64,000 nt of DNA from the NCBI GenBank assembly GCA_045593405.1, contig JAZNWN010000014.1, positions 1 through 64,000 on the forward strand. The letters run 5' to 3'. Made by a program: the position numbers and the translations under genes. Origin of the DNA: UMGS1933 sp045593405 (lineage in GTDB: Bacteria > Bacillota > Clostridia > TANB77 > CAG-508). The notes below the pieces were generated by a model. It saw only the letters and a list, made by a program, of their open reading frames with translations. It did not search any database and was not told where the DNA came from. Shown piece by piece: positions 9,177 through 16,855 of this stretch (position 1 is its first letter; the number at the start of each line of letters is the position of its first letter).

Positions 9177-9502
9177 TGGAAGATAATGAAAGAAGAGATT
9201 GCTCATGTGGAGACAATAATATGGTTGCGGGAGAGCATAATGTAGATAGAAGTGATTGCGAAAGAGAACAAATATTAATGGAAATAAAAGAACTTAATTT
9301 TGCAGTAATTGAATTAGGTTTATATCTAGATACACACCCAGAAGACCAAAGAGCTTTATGTTTGCACAGAAAACATGTAAAAGAATTGAAAGATTTAAAA
9401 GATAAGTACCAAAAGGTTTATGGACCTCTTTCCATTTATTATCCATGTAATAAATGGAGATGGCTAGAGGAACCTTGGCCATGGGAAAGGGGGAATAATT
9501 AG
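9176..9502 (+). CDS. cotJB: Spore coat protein CotJB
   Basis: A 108-residue protein. The C-terminal 75 residues are the CotJB domain: IKELNFAVIELGLYLDTHP, then LYGP-like KVYGPLSI and the Trp-rich tail WRWLEEPWPWE. The N-terminal 30 residues are acidic and Cys-containing. The start overlaps the cotJA stop; cotJC begins 3 nt after its stop. CotJB joins CotJA/CotJC in the spore coat or inner layers (known in Bacillus and C. difficile). Confidence 0.93.
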   Translation: MEDNERRDCSCGDNNMVAGEHNVDRSDCEREQILMEIKELNFAVIELGLYLDTHPEDQRALCLHRKHVKELKDLKDKYQKVYGPLSIYYPCNKWRWLEEPWPWERGNN

Positions 9503-9505
9503 AGT

Positions 9506-9703
9506 ATGTGGACTTATAACAAAGTATTAGAATATCCAGTAAGAATAAAAAATAGAAATCCTAAGCTTGCAGGAATGATTATATCTCAATATGGTGGACC
9601 AGATGGAGAACTTGCTGCCTCTCTTAGATATTTAAGTCAACGTTTTGGAATGCCAGATCAAAAAGCAAAAGCTATTTTAAATGATATTGGTACAGAAGAA
9701 TGA
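9506..9703 (+). CDS. cotJC: cotJC 5' part (interrupted gene)
   Basis: Encodes the first 64-65 residues of CotJC, a ferritin-like manganese-catalase-family spore coat protein: MWTYNKVLEYPVRIKN, QYGGPDGELAASLRYLSQR and DIGTEE. The frame then hits a TGA at 9701, immediately inside the intervening element. Family members continue EELAHLE at this point, and that text is found 5.4 kb downstream (15095-15494). The break falls inside the ExxH metal-ligand motif, so neither part can form the metal site. AAAGGGGG precedes the ATG. Joining at GA 9698-9699 and 15093-15094 gives an uninterrupted 197-residue protein. Confidence 0.93.
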   Translation: MWTYNKVLEYPVRIKNRNPKLAGMIISQYGGPDGELAASLRYLSQRFGMPDQKAKAILNDIGTEE

Positions 9704-9719
9704 GTTCCATAAGGTTATC
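9678..9719 (+). promoter_or_regulatory. Left attachment site of the cotJC element
   Basis: Crossover GA at 9698-9699. The element-side arm 9700-9719 (ATGAGTTCCA then TAAGGTTATC) is the inverted complement, in 16 of 20 positions, of the element-side arm of the right site. The gene-side arm is cotJC coding sequence. Confidence 0.85.
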
Positions 9720-10237
9720 ATTTGTTTTATATTAACTGAAATACATATATCTAGGAGAAGAAGCCGCAGATAGAAGAAAACAATCACTATTAAGATTTGA
9801 AATATAGTTGAATAGAGCTATTTTATACATTTAGAACAATAATTGAAAAGGTGGTATTGCTATTATGCATATAAAGATACTTTACAAGAGTTTAATTTTG
9901 TGTTTTTCTTTTAGTATATAAGTCTATTACTATATATAATTTTAGTTTAAATTAAATAATAGAATTTGAATATGAATTGATACATGCCTTTAATGAAAAA
10001 CAGACTAATTCAAATATACAATTAGATTGATATAAAGAAGATGATAATATGTTTGGATTTGAAAAAATGTTGAAAAAATGTTGAAAAGATAATTGCAATA
10101 TTGTGATATTAGGTATATTTTGTATGATATAATTTTTTTGGAGTTGAAAATCATTTGCTTTTATGTTACAATACAGAAAGTATTGGGAAAAGATTTGTTT
10201 TATTGATTTATTAATATATATAGAAGGAGATTATATA

Positions 10238-11251
10238 ATGTTTAAAAAAGGATTATGTTATTTATTAAAAATTATATTAGCAGGAATAATTTCATTAATA
10301 TTGCTTTCGATTTTTACATTAATATATAAGTATACAGGTGTACATATTAAAAATAATTCAGGAGCAGCAACTGATTACAAATGGGAGCCAAATCAATGGA
10401 TGGCAACAATGCAGGAAGGGTTTGCATGGTTTAAAATGGATAAAAAAGGATTTAACAATGCAATATATAAAGATGATACACCAGATATTCTAATAATGGG
10501 TAGTTCACATATGGAAGCAGTACAAATGAAGCCAACAGAAAATGTAGCATATTTGCTTAATAAAGAATTATCTGAATATTATACATACAATATTGGAATA
10601 TCTGGACATAATATATACACTTGCGTAAAAAATATAAATAATGCAGTAGATGTATATAAGCCAAAACGATATGTAATTTTGGAAATAAGCCAAGTAAAAT
10701 TAGAAATTAATAACATGAAAGAAGTTATTGATAATACATATCCAATAATTCCATCATATGATAGTGGAATTATGTATAAACTACAAAAAAATTTACCCGC
10801 AATTAAAGAAATATATAATGCTCTAAATAATTGGAAAAATACAGATGAATCAATAAATAATAATGTTCAAAAAGAATATTCTCAGGAGTATATAAATGCT
10901 TTAAATGATTTTTTAGCTAAAGCAGAAAAACCTTTTGAAACAATTGATGCAGAATTAATTATTTTTTATCACCCACCTACTTCTATTGATAATAATGGAA
11001 ATTTCAAAGAAGAAACAGATTTAAAAGCATTGCAATTATTTGAAGAAGCCTGTAAAAATAATAATATAAAATTTATAGATATGACATCAGATTTTAAAAA
11101 ATTATATGAAAATAAACATATACTTGCACATGGATTTATTAATACATCTATAGGAAAAGGCCATTTAAATAAATATGGCCATAGTGAAATCGCAAATAGA
11201 ATTTCTGAGTTTATTAAAAAAAATGAGGAGGATATAAATGGCGCTAAATAG
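10238..11251 (+). CDS. SGNH-hydrolase-like membrane protein (DltD/AlgJ-like)
   Basis: A 337-residue protein. I start it at the ATG at 10238, which has AGAAGGAG 8 nt upstream, rather than the upstream in-frame start at 10163. Residues about 7-30 form a transmembrane anchor. ILIMGSSHMEAVQM (about residue 85) is the nucleophile block of an SGNH fold (GSSH in place of GDS), and GHLNKYGHSEIA (about 307) supplies the C-terminal His. Such proteins act beside MBOAT enzymes to transfer acyl groups onto exported polysaccharide or wall polymers. It overlaps the MBOAT gene by 14 nt, supporting a joint role. Polymer unknown. Confidence 0.75.
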   Translation: MFKKGLCYLLKIILAGIISLILLSIFTLIYKYTGVHIKNNSGAATDYKWEPNQWMATMQEGFAWFKMDKKGFNNAIYKDDTPDILIMGSSHMEAVQMKPTENVAYLLNKELSEYYTYNIGISGHNIYTCVKNINNAVDVYKPKRYVILEISQVKLEINNMKEVIDNTYPIIPSYDSGIMYKLQKNLPAIKEIYNALNNWKNTDESINNNVQKEYSQEYINALNDFLAKAEKPFETIDAELIIFYHPPTSIDNNGNFKEETDLKALQLFEEACKNNNIKFIDMTSDFKKLYENKHILAHGFINTSIGKGHLNKYGHSEIANRISEFIKKNEEDINGAK

Positions 11252-12677
11252 TTTTTGTTTTATAGTGTATTTATTTGTAATTATTACTATAATGAGTATA
11301 TTACAGATATTAAGAACAATTAGAAAAAGAAAAATATATGAAAAGATTCAAATTGTATTTTTACTTATATTTAGCTATATATATACATGTTTTTATGATA
11401 TAAGATTTTGTATATGTTTAATACTAGTAACTCTATTTACATATTTTTCAGCTTTATTAATTGAAAAAAAAGAAAAGTTTAAACGAACTATACTGACTAT
11501 TAGCATATTGACTCTTATAGGAACATTAGCATATTTTAAATATAGTGAGTTTTTTATAAATAATATAAAGAAAGTTCTTGGACAAGACAGTGTCACATTA
11601 AAAATAATTTTACCTATTGGTATATCCTTTTATATTTTTTCAACGATATCATATTTGATAGATGTATACAGAAAAACATATAAAGCAGAAAAAAATTTTA
11701 TAAATTTTGCCTTATTTGTTAGTTTTTTTCCAAAATTAACAGCAGGGCCTATTCTTCGTGGGAATGTATTTTTGCCACAAGTAAAAGAATACAAAGGAAT
11801 TAATTTAGAATCTTTTAGTAAAGGAATACAGATATTTATATTTGGACTTTTTAAAAAAATAGTATTAGCGGACCGACTGGGAGTATTTGTGGACAATGTA
11901 TTTAATGCACCAATAGCATTTGACACTTTTACTGTATTTTTAGCAGTATTGAGTTATTCTATGCAAATATATTTTGATTTTTCTGGTTATTCAGATATGT
12001 CTATAGGAATTTCCAAAATATTAGGTTTTGAATATCCAGCTAATTTTAATTTGCCATATATTTCAAAAAATTTTTCAGAATTTTGGAAAAGGTGGCATAT
12101 TAGTTTATCTTCGTGGTTCCAAGATTATATATATATACCTTTAGGAGGAAGCAAAAAAGGTGAAATGCGAACATATATTAATCTGATTTTAGTAATGTTA
12201 GTAAGTGGAATTTGGCACGGTGCAGGATGGACATTTATTATATGGGGTTTGTTTTATGGTATAGGAAGCTGTGTAAATAGAGTGATGAAAAAGCATGGCA
12301 ATTCTAGTGCCAATAAAAATAATATAAAAGAAGTATGTAAAATTTGTATAACTTTTATTTTTGTTACATTATTTTGGGTAGTGTTCCGTGCGACAGATTT
12401 TAACAATGCAATACAATTATATAAACAGTTATTTACAATTCATGGTGGAATAAGTCAACCATATACTTGGAGCTTTTTTGCATTAATTGTATTAATGATA
12501 GCAACAATTTCTGCAGTGATTACGTCACGTAAAAATGATGAAGAAAAAGTTAGAGGTTATTATCCAATATTAAATTTAAATAAATTTAGTAGTTTAATAG
12601 TATTCTTTACTTTTATAGGATTGACTATTATGATGGGGTATTTTGGAAATACGGCATTTATATATGGAAAATTTTAA
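11238..12677 (+). CDS. MBOAT-family O-acyltransferase (AlgI/PatA/DltB-like)
   Basis: A 479-residue polytopic membrane protein with about ten helices. Family blocks are visible: SFYIFSTISYLIDVYRK, FFPKLTAGPILR, YFDFSGYSDMSIGI, FWKRWHISLSSWFQDYIYIP and LVSGIWHGAGWTFIIWG, whose His near residue 326 is the conserved catalytic residue. These enzymes move acetyl groups across the membrane for O-acetylation of polysaccharide or peptidoglycan. It is coupled to the SGNH partner just upstream (14-nt overlap). Being cargo of a cotJC element is unusual. Confidence 0.9.
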   Translation: MALNSFCFIVYLFVIITIMSILQILRTIRKRKIYEKIQIVFLLIFSYIYTCFYDIRFCICLILVTLFTYFSALLIEKKEKFKRTILTISILTLIGTLAYFKYSEFFINNIKKVLGQDSVTLKIILPIGISFYIFSTISYLIDVYRKTYKAEKNFINFALFVSFFPKLTAGPILRGNVFLPQVKEYKGINLESFSKGIQIFIFGLFKKIVLADRLGVFVDNVFNAPIAFDTFTVFLAVLSYSMQIYFDFSGYSDMSIGISKILGFEYPANFNLPYISKNFSEFWKRWHISLSSWFQDYIYIPLGGSKKGEMRTYINLILVMLVSGIWHGAGWTFIIWGLFYGIGSCVNRVMKKHGNSSANKNNIKEVCKICITFIFVTLFWVVFRATDFNNAIQLYKQLFTIHGGISQPYTWSFFALIVLMIATISAVITSRKNDEEKVRGYYPILNLNKFSSLIVFFTFIGLTIMMGYFGNTAFIYGKF

Positions 12678-12838
12678 TAAAAGAAAAATAATAAAGTGAG
12701 ATATAGATGGCTAAGAATAAAAAGATAATTAAAGAGAATCAAGAGTGTCGAATATATCGCAATATTTTGATATTGAGATTATTACAAATTAAAATTTTGT
12801 GAATAGATTTTATATGGTCTTAATAATAATAACAAAAA

Positions 12839-12875
12839 ACAGAGTTGATTTCATCTGAAACCAACTCTGTTTTTT
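12839..12875 (+). terminator. Strong terminator after the acyltransferase pair
   Basis: ACAGAGTTGATTTCA pairs with TGAAACCAACTCTGT (one mismatch) around a 2-nt TC loop and is followed by TTTTTT. It separates the cargo genes from the recombinase half of the element. The stretch 12678-12838 holds only a weak 31-codon frame (12707-12802); 12876-13225 is A/T-rich with no convincing gene. Confidence 0.88.
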
Positions 12876-13225
12876 ATGTAATTTTATATTTTAATTCATT
12901 TTAAAAGGGAATAAAAAAAAAAATAAAAATAAAAAAAAATATAAATGGAAGAAATAAGTTTAAATAATTTTATAGTAACGAGTTGATAAATAAAACAATT
13001 TATGTAGTAATGAAATCTAATTATAAAAATTTTTTTACAAATGAATTTATAAGAAATGTTTATGAACCATACGTATTTATAATGGATAACATATTAAATT
13101 GTAAGGATACGATGTATACTAGTTAATTAGTATATAAGTAATAATAAAAATAGAGAAATTTGTTTAAAAATTATTGCAATAATAACAGAATTGTTATCAG
13201 CATAGACTTTAATGAGGTGAAAGCA

Positions 13226-13375
13226 ATGCAAGTTAATGAATTAGAAATAGATGGTACTGTAATTAAATTTTTTGATGATTATATAGTAGAAAATGAAATT
13301 GAAACAGTGAAGAAAAATTTAGAAATAACAGCAGTAAATGCTATAAAAAAAATGATAAATACGGAAGAATTATGA
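13226..13375 (+). CDS. 49-residue acidic ORF before the recombinase
   Basis: ATG at 13226 with GAGGTG 7 nt upstream: MQVNELEIDGTVIKFFDDYI and on to INTEEL. It has no recognisable domain. It lies 62 nt upstream of the serine recombinase on the same strand and ends before a CATATAGTT box (13391-13399) that resembles a SigE -10. It could be an accessory factor (for example a directionality factor), but nothing in the sequence proves that. Confidence 0.5.
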   Translation: MQVNELEIDGTVIKFFDDYIVENEIETVKKNLEITAVNAIKKMINTEEL

Positions 13376-13437
13376 TTTTCAATATATAAGCATATAGTTT
13401 AAAGATAGAACTGAGAATTGTAAGAAAGGAGGAACTA

Positions 13438-15018
13438 GTGAATGGAACTGATGAATATGCGATTTATTTAAGAAAATCACGTGCAGATATTGAATTAGAG
13501 AAATACAATAATAATTTAGATACATTGGCTAGGCACGAAAGAATACTAAAAAACTTATGTGCTGTTGAAGGATATAATGTAACTAAAACATATAGAGAAG
13601 TTGTCAGTGGAGAGACAATTAGTGAAAGAAAAGAAATGCAAAATTTAATTACAGATGTTACATCAAACAAGTATAGAGGTATTCTAATAGTTGAACTTTC
13701 AAGATTGACTCGTGGTGATAAAATTGACCAAGGACGTATTCGCAATATATTCAAATACACAAATACATTAGTAGTAACACCAGAAAAAGTATATGATTTA
13801 TCTAATGAAAAAGATGAAGAAGCATTTGATGATGAACTTACTAATTCTGGTAAAGAATTAAAAACAATAAAAAAGAGATTAAATCGTGGAAGAAGAGCAT
13901 CTGTGCTAGAAGGAAAATATGTAGGTAATGTCCCACCTTATGGTTTTAAGAGGGTAAAAATACTAGATGATAAAGGCTATACCCTAGAAGAACAACCAGA
14001 AGAAGCAGTTGTTGTTAGAAAAATATTTAATTTATATGTTTGTGATAATTTGACTAAAAATAAAATAGCAAGTGAATTAACTAGATTAGGTTTTAAACCT
14101 AGAAAAGCAACAAGCTGGTCTCCATCTACAATTAAAGATATATTAAGAAATCCCGTATATATTGGCAAAATAAGATGGGACCACAGACCAGAGGTGAGGT
14201 CTTTAAAATCAGATAACGTATTGAGCGAGGAAATTATAGTTAGAAGACCAAGAAATTTAAAACCATTAGTTGTTGAAGGTATGCACAAAGGGATTATAAG
14301 TAATGAGGTATGGGAACTAGCACAAGCAAAATTAAGTAAAAATACAGCACCAATCCAACATAATAATATTATGCAAAACCCATTAGCACATATTTTGATT
14401 TGTGGTAAATGTGGAAGATATATGCAGAGGCGACCATATGCAAAAAGAGGTGAAACAACAGCGGTTCAATGTAATAATACGGCTTGTAATAATATAAGTT
14501 CTAAGTTACATTTTGTCGAGGATAAAGTAATAAAAGGTTTAAAGTTCTGGTTTAAAGATTATAAATTGAGTGAAGATTGTTTTAAACAGAATAAGAATAT
14601 GGATAATATCAAGTATTACCAAGATATGATAAAGCAATTAAATGATAATATTATTACACAAAAAAATAGATTAAACAAAGTTTGTGAAGCATATGAAGAT
14701 GGAATATATGGTCCATATATATATCAAAGTCGCTATGTTGAGATACAAGGTACCATAAATCAAATTGAACATCAGATTATAGAATGTCAAGAGCAGATGA
14801 ATAAGGAACAAAAACTAGTTAATGAAAAAGAAATTGTAATTCCTAAAATTGAAAATGTTTTAGATATTTATGATAAGTTGGAAACGCCGGAAGAAAAGAA
14901 TAGATTACTAAAAACAGTAATAGAAAAAGTTACATATATTAAGGAAAAGAAAGCTCTCAAAAAGACAGATGACCCAACAGATTTTGATATACATATATAC
15001 CCAAAGTTACCAAGATAA
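13438..15018 (+). CDS. Large serine recombinase of the cotJC element
   Basis: A 526-residue enzyme starting at a GTG with AGGAGG 6 nt upstream. The N-terminal resolvase domain starts EYAIYLRKSRADIE, with Ser14 as the expected nucleophile, and IVELSRLTRGD. The recombinase domain follows (GKYVGNVPPYGFKRV, SPSTIKDILRNPVYIG), then a zinc ribbon (LICGKCGRYMQRR, QCNNTACNN; about 320-350) and a coiled-coil C-terminal region. It is adjacent to the right attachment site, as in other serine-integrase elements, and is the only recombinase in the element. Its expected job is precise excision to restore cotJC. It has no in-frame CGG codon. Confidence 0.93.
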   Translation: MNGTDEYAIYLRKSRADIELEKYNNNLDTLARHERILKNLCAVEGYNVTKTYREVVSGETISERKEMQNLITDVTSNKYRGILIVELSRLTRGDKIDQGRIRNIFKYTNTLVVTPEKVYDLSNEKDEEAFDDELTNSGKELKTIKKRLNRGRRASVLEGKYVGNVPPYGFKRVKILDDKGYTLEEQPEEAVVVRKIFNLYVCDNLTKNKIASELTRLGFKPRKATSWSPSTIKDILRNPVYIGKIRWDHRPEVRSLKSDNVLSEEIIVRRPRNLKPLVVEGMHKGIISNEVWELAQAKLSKNTAPIQHNNIMQNPLAHILICGKCGRYMQRRPYAKRGETTAVQCNNTACNNISSKLHFVEDKVIKGLKFWFKDYKLSEDCFKQNKNMDNIKYYQDMIKQLNDNIITQKNRLNKVCEAYEDGIYGPYIYQSRYVEIQGTINQIEHQIIECQEQMNKEQKLVNEKEIVIPKIENVLDIYDKLETPEEKNRLLKTVIEKVTYIKEKKALKKTDDPTDFDIHIYPKLPR

Positions 15019-15021
15019 ATT

Positions 15022-15082
15022 TAAGGTTATCAATAGTTTAAAGATTATAATTTTTTATAATCTTTAATTAATGATAACCTTA
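15022..15082 (+). terminator. Hairpin after the recombinase, with repeated att arms
   Basis: AAAGATTATAA / TTATAATCTTT around a T-rich loop (15040-15065) is a likely terminator. It is nested in a second inverted pair, TAAGGTTATC (15022-15031) and GATAACCTTA (15073-15082), the same 10-mer that forms the outer arms of the attachment sites. The extra copy may be an additional recombinase-binding site. Confidence 0.7.
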
Positions 15083-15114
15083 CGGTTCTCACGAGTTAGC
15101 TCACTTAGAAATTG
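15073..15114 (+). promoter_or_regulatory. Right attachment site of the cotJC element
   Basis: Crossover GA at 15093-15094. The element-side arm 15073-15092 (GATAACCTTA then CGGTTCTCAC) is complementary to the left element-side arm; the gene-side arm starts GTTAGCTCAC, cotJC coding sequence. Confidence 0.85.
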
Positions 15115-15494
15115 TTGGAACTATAGTTCATCAATTAACAGATGGATGTTCAGCAGAAGATATGAAAAAAGCTGGAGTAGGACCATATTATACAGACCAT
15201 GGTTTAGGAGTGTATCCACAAGCAGCAGCAGGTTGGCCATGGAACGCAGCAACTATAGCTGTTAAAGGAGATCCAATTGCAGACCTTCAAGAAGACTTAG
15301 CAGCAGAACAAAAGGCAAGAGCAACTTATGAAAAATTAATAGATTTATCTGCAGATGAAAAAGATGTAGTAGATGTATTAAGATTCTTAAGAGAAAGAGA
15401 AGTAGTTCACTTCCAAAGATTTGGAGAAGCATTAAGAGGAGTACAAGACAAATTAGCTGAAAAGAAATATTATATGAATGATAATAATTGTTAA
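15095..15494 (+). CDS. cotJC: cotJC 3' part (interrupted gene)
   Basis: With GA from the left end supplying the first two bases of a GAG codon, the frame from 15096 reads LAHLEIVGTIVHQLT and runs 132 residues to a TAA at 15492. It contains the second manganese-catalase block, AAEQKARATYEKLIDLS, and LRFLREREVVHFQRFGEAL with the second ExxH ligands. This half has no start codon or ribosome site of its own at the junction, so it depends on fusion to the 5' part. All catalytic-type ligands are intact, arguing against long-term decay of a dead gene. Confidence 0.93.
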
Positions 15495-15501
15495 TAAATT
15501 T

Positions 15502-15529
15502 AAGAGGTTCCCGAAGGGACCTCTTTTTA
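15502..15529. terminator. Terminator between cotJC and DUF6512 gene
   Basis: AAGAGGTTCCC, loop GAA, GGGACCTCTTTTT: near-perfect stem with T-run, placed between convergent genes. Confidence 0.85.
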
Positions 15530-16057
15530 TGGTATTTTATATTGACAAGTTATAGGATTCTGAAACAATCCTATTTGAGGTGGGAAATATGTAAAAAATA
15601 TAAAACAAAAAAATAGTATAATTAAAAAAGTAATTGCTTTTTTCTTATTACATGGAAATTTAGAGAGCATAAGTTTGTAAGCTAAATATTCTCCTATAAT
15701 TACTGAAATAAAAAAAGTTGCAATATTTAAAAAAGCATAGTTAGTTCCTAAAATTCCAGAATAAGTATAAAAGAAAATAATTGTAAATAAAATTGCTACA
15801 ATAACACCTAAGGTCTTAGAACATAAAAAATTAGGAACATTTTTACCTATATAGAAATATTCTATAATTGTTGTTATGAGCATAGGGAAAAATAGTAATT
15901 TTAAATGTTCCCATGTACTTTCATTCACAGAAGAAAAAGCTCCAACAAATAAATTGTTGTTTGACCAATTATATGTAAAATGTAGTAATGTTCCAAGAAT
16001 TATTACAATAATAGCACTTATAATTTGAAATTTTAAAATTGATTTTTGACTATTCAT
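15527..16057 (-). CDS. DUF6512-type polytopic membrane protein
   Basis: A 176-residue protein with about six hydrophobic helices. The start is the ATG at 16057 (minus), with GGAGGG upstream; the longer frame to 16213 crosses into the tRNA promoter region. The segment GAFSSVNESTWEHLKLLFFPML is characteristic of a family of small clostridial membrane proteins (DUF6512). Function unknown. Confidence 0.7.
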   Translation of the reverse strand: MNSQKSILKFQIISAIIVIILGTLLHFTYNWSNNNLFVGAFSSVNESTWEHLKLLFFPMLITTIIEYFYIGKNVPNFLCSKTLGVIVAILFTIIFFYTYSGILGTNYAFLNIATFFISVIIGEYLAYKLMLSKFPCNKKKAITFLIILFFCFIFFTYFPPQIGLFQNPITCQYKIP

Positions 16058-16128
16058 AAAAACCCTCCAATAATAAAATATATGAACATTATATGGAAAT
16101 AGAAGGGAAAGAAATTTTAAAATTGTTA

Positions 16129-16157
16129 TTGCAAAAAAAATATAAATATTGTATAAT
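16129..16157 (+). promoter_or_regulatory. Promoter of tRNA-Leu
   Basis: TTGCAA (16129-16134), 17-nt spacer, TATAAT (16152-16157). It lies about 110 nt upstream of the mature tRNA and upstream of the tRNA 5' fragment. Confidence 0.75.
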
Positions 16158-16176
16158 AACAAACACGTTAATATAT

Positions 16177-16196
16177 GCCGATGTGGCGGAACTTGC
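16177..16196 (+). repeat. tRNA-Leu 5'-end fragment in the leader
   Basis: GCCGATGTGGCGGAAC then TTGC repeats the first 20 nt of the tRNA that starts at 16266, with one mismatch. The rest of this copy does not fold as a tRNA (no anticodon or T arm), so it is a duplication remnant, transcribed ahead of the real tRNA. Confidence 0.8.
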
Positions 16197-16265
16197 TGAG
16201 GCTGTTCGAGCAAAGCGAGTTACAGCATCAGTATGTGTAGCTAAAATAGGAAAAGAATATTTTAT

Positions 16266-16348
16266 GCCGATGTGGCGGAACTGGCAGACGCACATGACTC
16301 AAAATCATGCGGGAAACCATGTGGGTTCGAGTCCCACCATCGGCACCA
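16266..16348 (+). tRNA. tRNA-Leu (anticodon CAA)
   Basis: Acceptor GCCGATG pairs with CATCGGC; discriminator A and encoded CCA follow. The D arm is GGCGGAACTGGCAGACGC; the anticodon stem CATGA/TCATG holds loop CTCAAAA, giving anticodon CAA (reads UUG). The long variable arm (GCGGGAAACCATGT) is typical of class II tRNA-Leu. The T arm is GTGGGTTCGAGTCCCAC. The 3' part recurs at 20550-20572. Confidence 0.97.
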
Positions 16349-16382
16349 AAAGATTAAATCGTCGCACCAGACGAAAAACAAG

Positions 16383-16410
16383 AAATCAACTGTAAAAGGT
16401 TGATTTTTTT
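16383..16410 (+). terminator. Terminator after tRNA-Leu
   Basis: AAATCAAC, loop TGTAAAAG, GTTGATTT and a T-run. Confidence 0.8.
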
Positions 16411-16446
16411 GTTGCCTTTTTATTGAAAAAGAAAGGATGGTGTGAT

Positions 16447-16734
16447 ATGATAAGTATTGTAAAAAAAGATTTTCCAATAAGCAGAGATTTAATCTCTAAA
16501 ATTGAATGGGCTTGCCGTTTGAATTCTATAAATTTTGAACACCAAATGAAATTAGAAGGTTGTTTAAGAATTGTAGAACATACAAACTTGGCATATGTAG
16601 AGCCACATAGGGTAATTATTAAGAATAATTTATATTTATTCTTTAATGAACATGATTACTTTTATGTGGGAGATTTAAGGACTAAATATCCTTTATCTAA
16701 ACTACAAGAATACATAGCAAGGCATTATTTTTAG
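16447..16734 (+). CDS. Hypothetical 95-residue protein
   Basis: Starts at the ATG at 16447 with AAAGGATGG upstream. Contains MISIVKKDFPISRDLIS, LEGCLRIVEHTNLAYVEPHR and FFNEHDYFYVGDLRTKYPL; I recognise no family. No signal peptide or membrane segment. It is a single-gene unit between the tRNA terminator and a terminator at 16774. Confidence 0.6.
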   Translation: MISIVKKDFPISRDLISKIEWACRLNSINFEHQMKLEGCLRIVEHTNLAYVEPHRVIIKNNLYLFFNEHDYFYVGDLRTKYPLSKLQEYIARHYF

Positions 16735-16773
16735 AGTTTTTAGAATTGCTTTTAATATAGAATATAAAACTTT

Positions 16774-16815
16774 AAAAAGTGCCAATAGTTATGTAATTAA
16801 CTAAAGGCACTTTTT
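16774..16815 (+). terminator. Terminator before second recombinase
   Basis: AAAAAGTGCC (16774-16783) and GGCACTTTTT (16806-16815) form a 10-bp stem with a 22-nt loop and T-tail. Confidence 0.8.
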
Positions 16816-16855
16816 GTTATTAATGCCTACCCATTCAAAGTGAAGGGAGGAAATT

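Larger units (their letters stand above)
9700..15094 (+). mobile_element. 5,395-bp skin-like intervening element in cotJC
   Basis: The element splits cotJC and carries an SGNH-like gene, an MBOAT acyltransferase, a 49-residue ORF and a large serine recombinase next to its right end. Fusion at the GA dinucleotide shared by both ends rebuilds the CotJC frame exactly (GTEE then LAHLE). The excised circle junction would be a 42-bp dyad with GA at its centre, as expected for a serine-integrase attP. All genes are on the + strand. The layout matches sporulation intervening elements such as sigK skin, which are removed from the mother-cell chromosome. Excision itself is inferred, not observed. A stretch at 9704-10237 holds no intact gene; a short GEEAADRRKQ-like frame near 9760 may be a decayed C-terminus. 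Confidence 0.9.

Noticed and set aside
9702..15099. GAGTT pentamer present at both ends of the cotJC element as crossover
   Set aside because: Recombining there leaves an in-frame TGA in cotJC (GAA GAA TGA GTT), and the arms would not be symmetrical about it. GA at 9698/15093 satisfies both tests.
16177..16262. Second tRNA gene upstream of tRNA-Leu
   Set aside because: Only the first 20 nt match; no anticodon, variable or T arm and no 3' acceptor strand follow.
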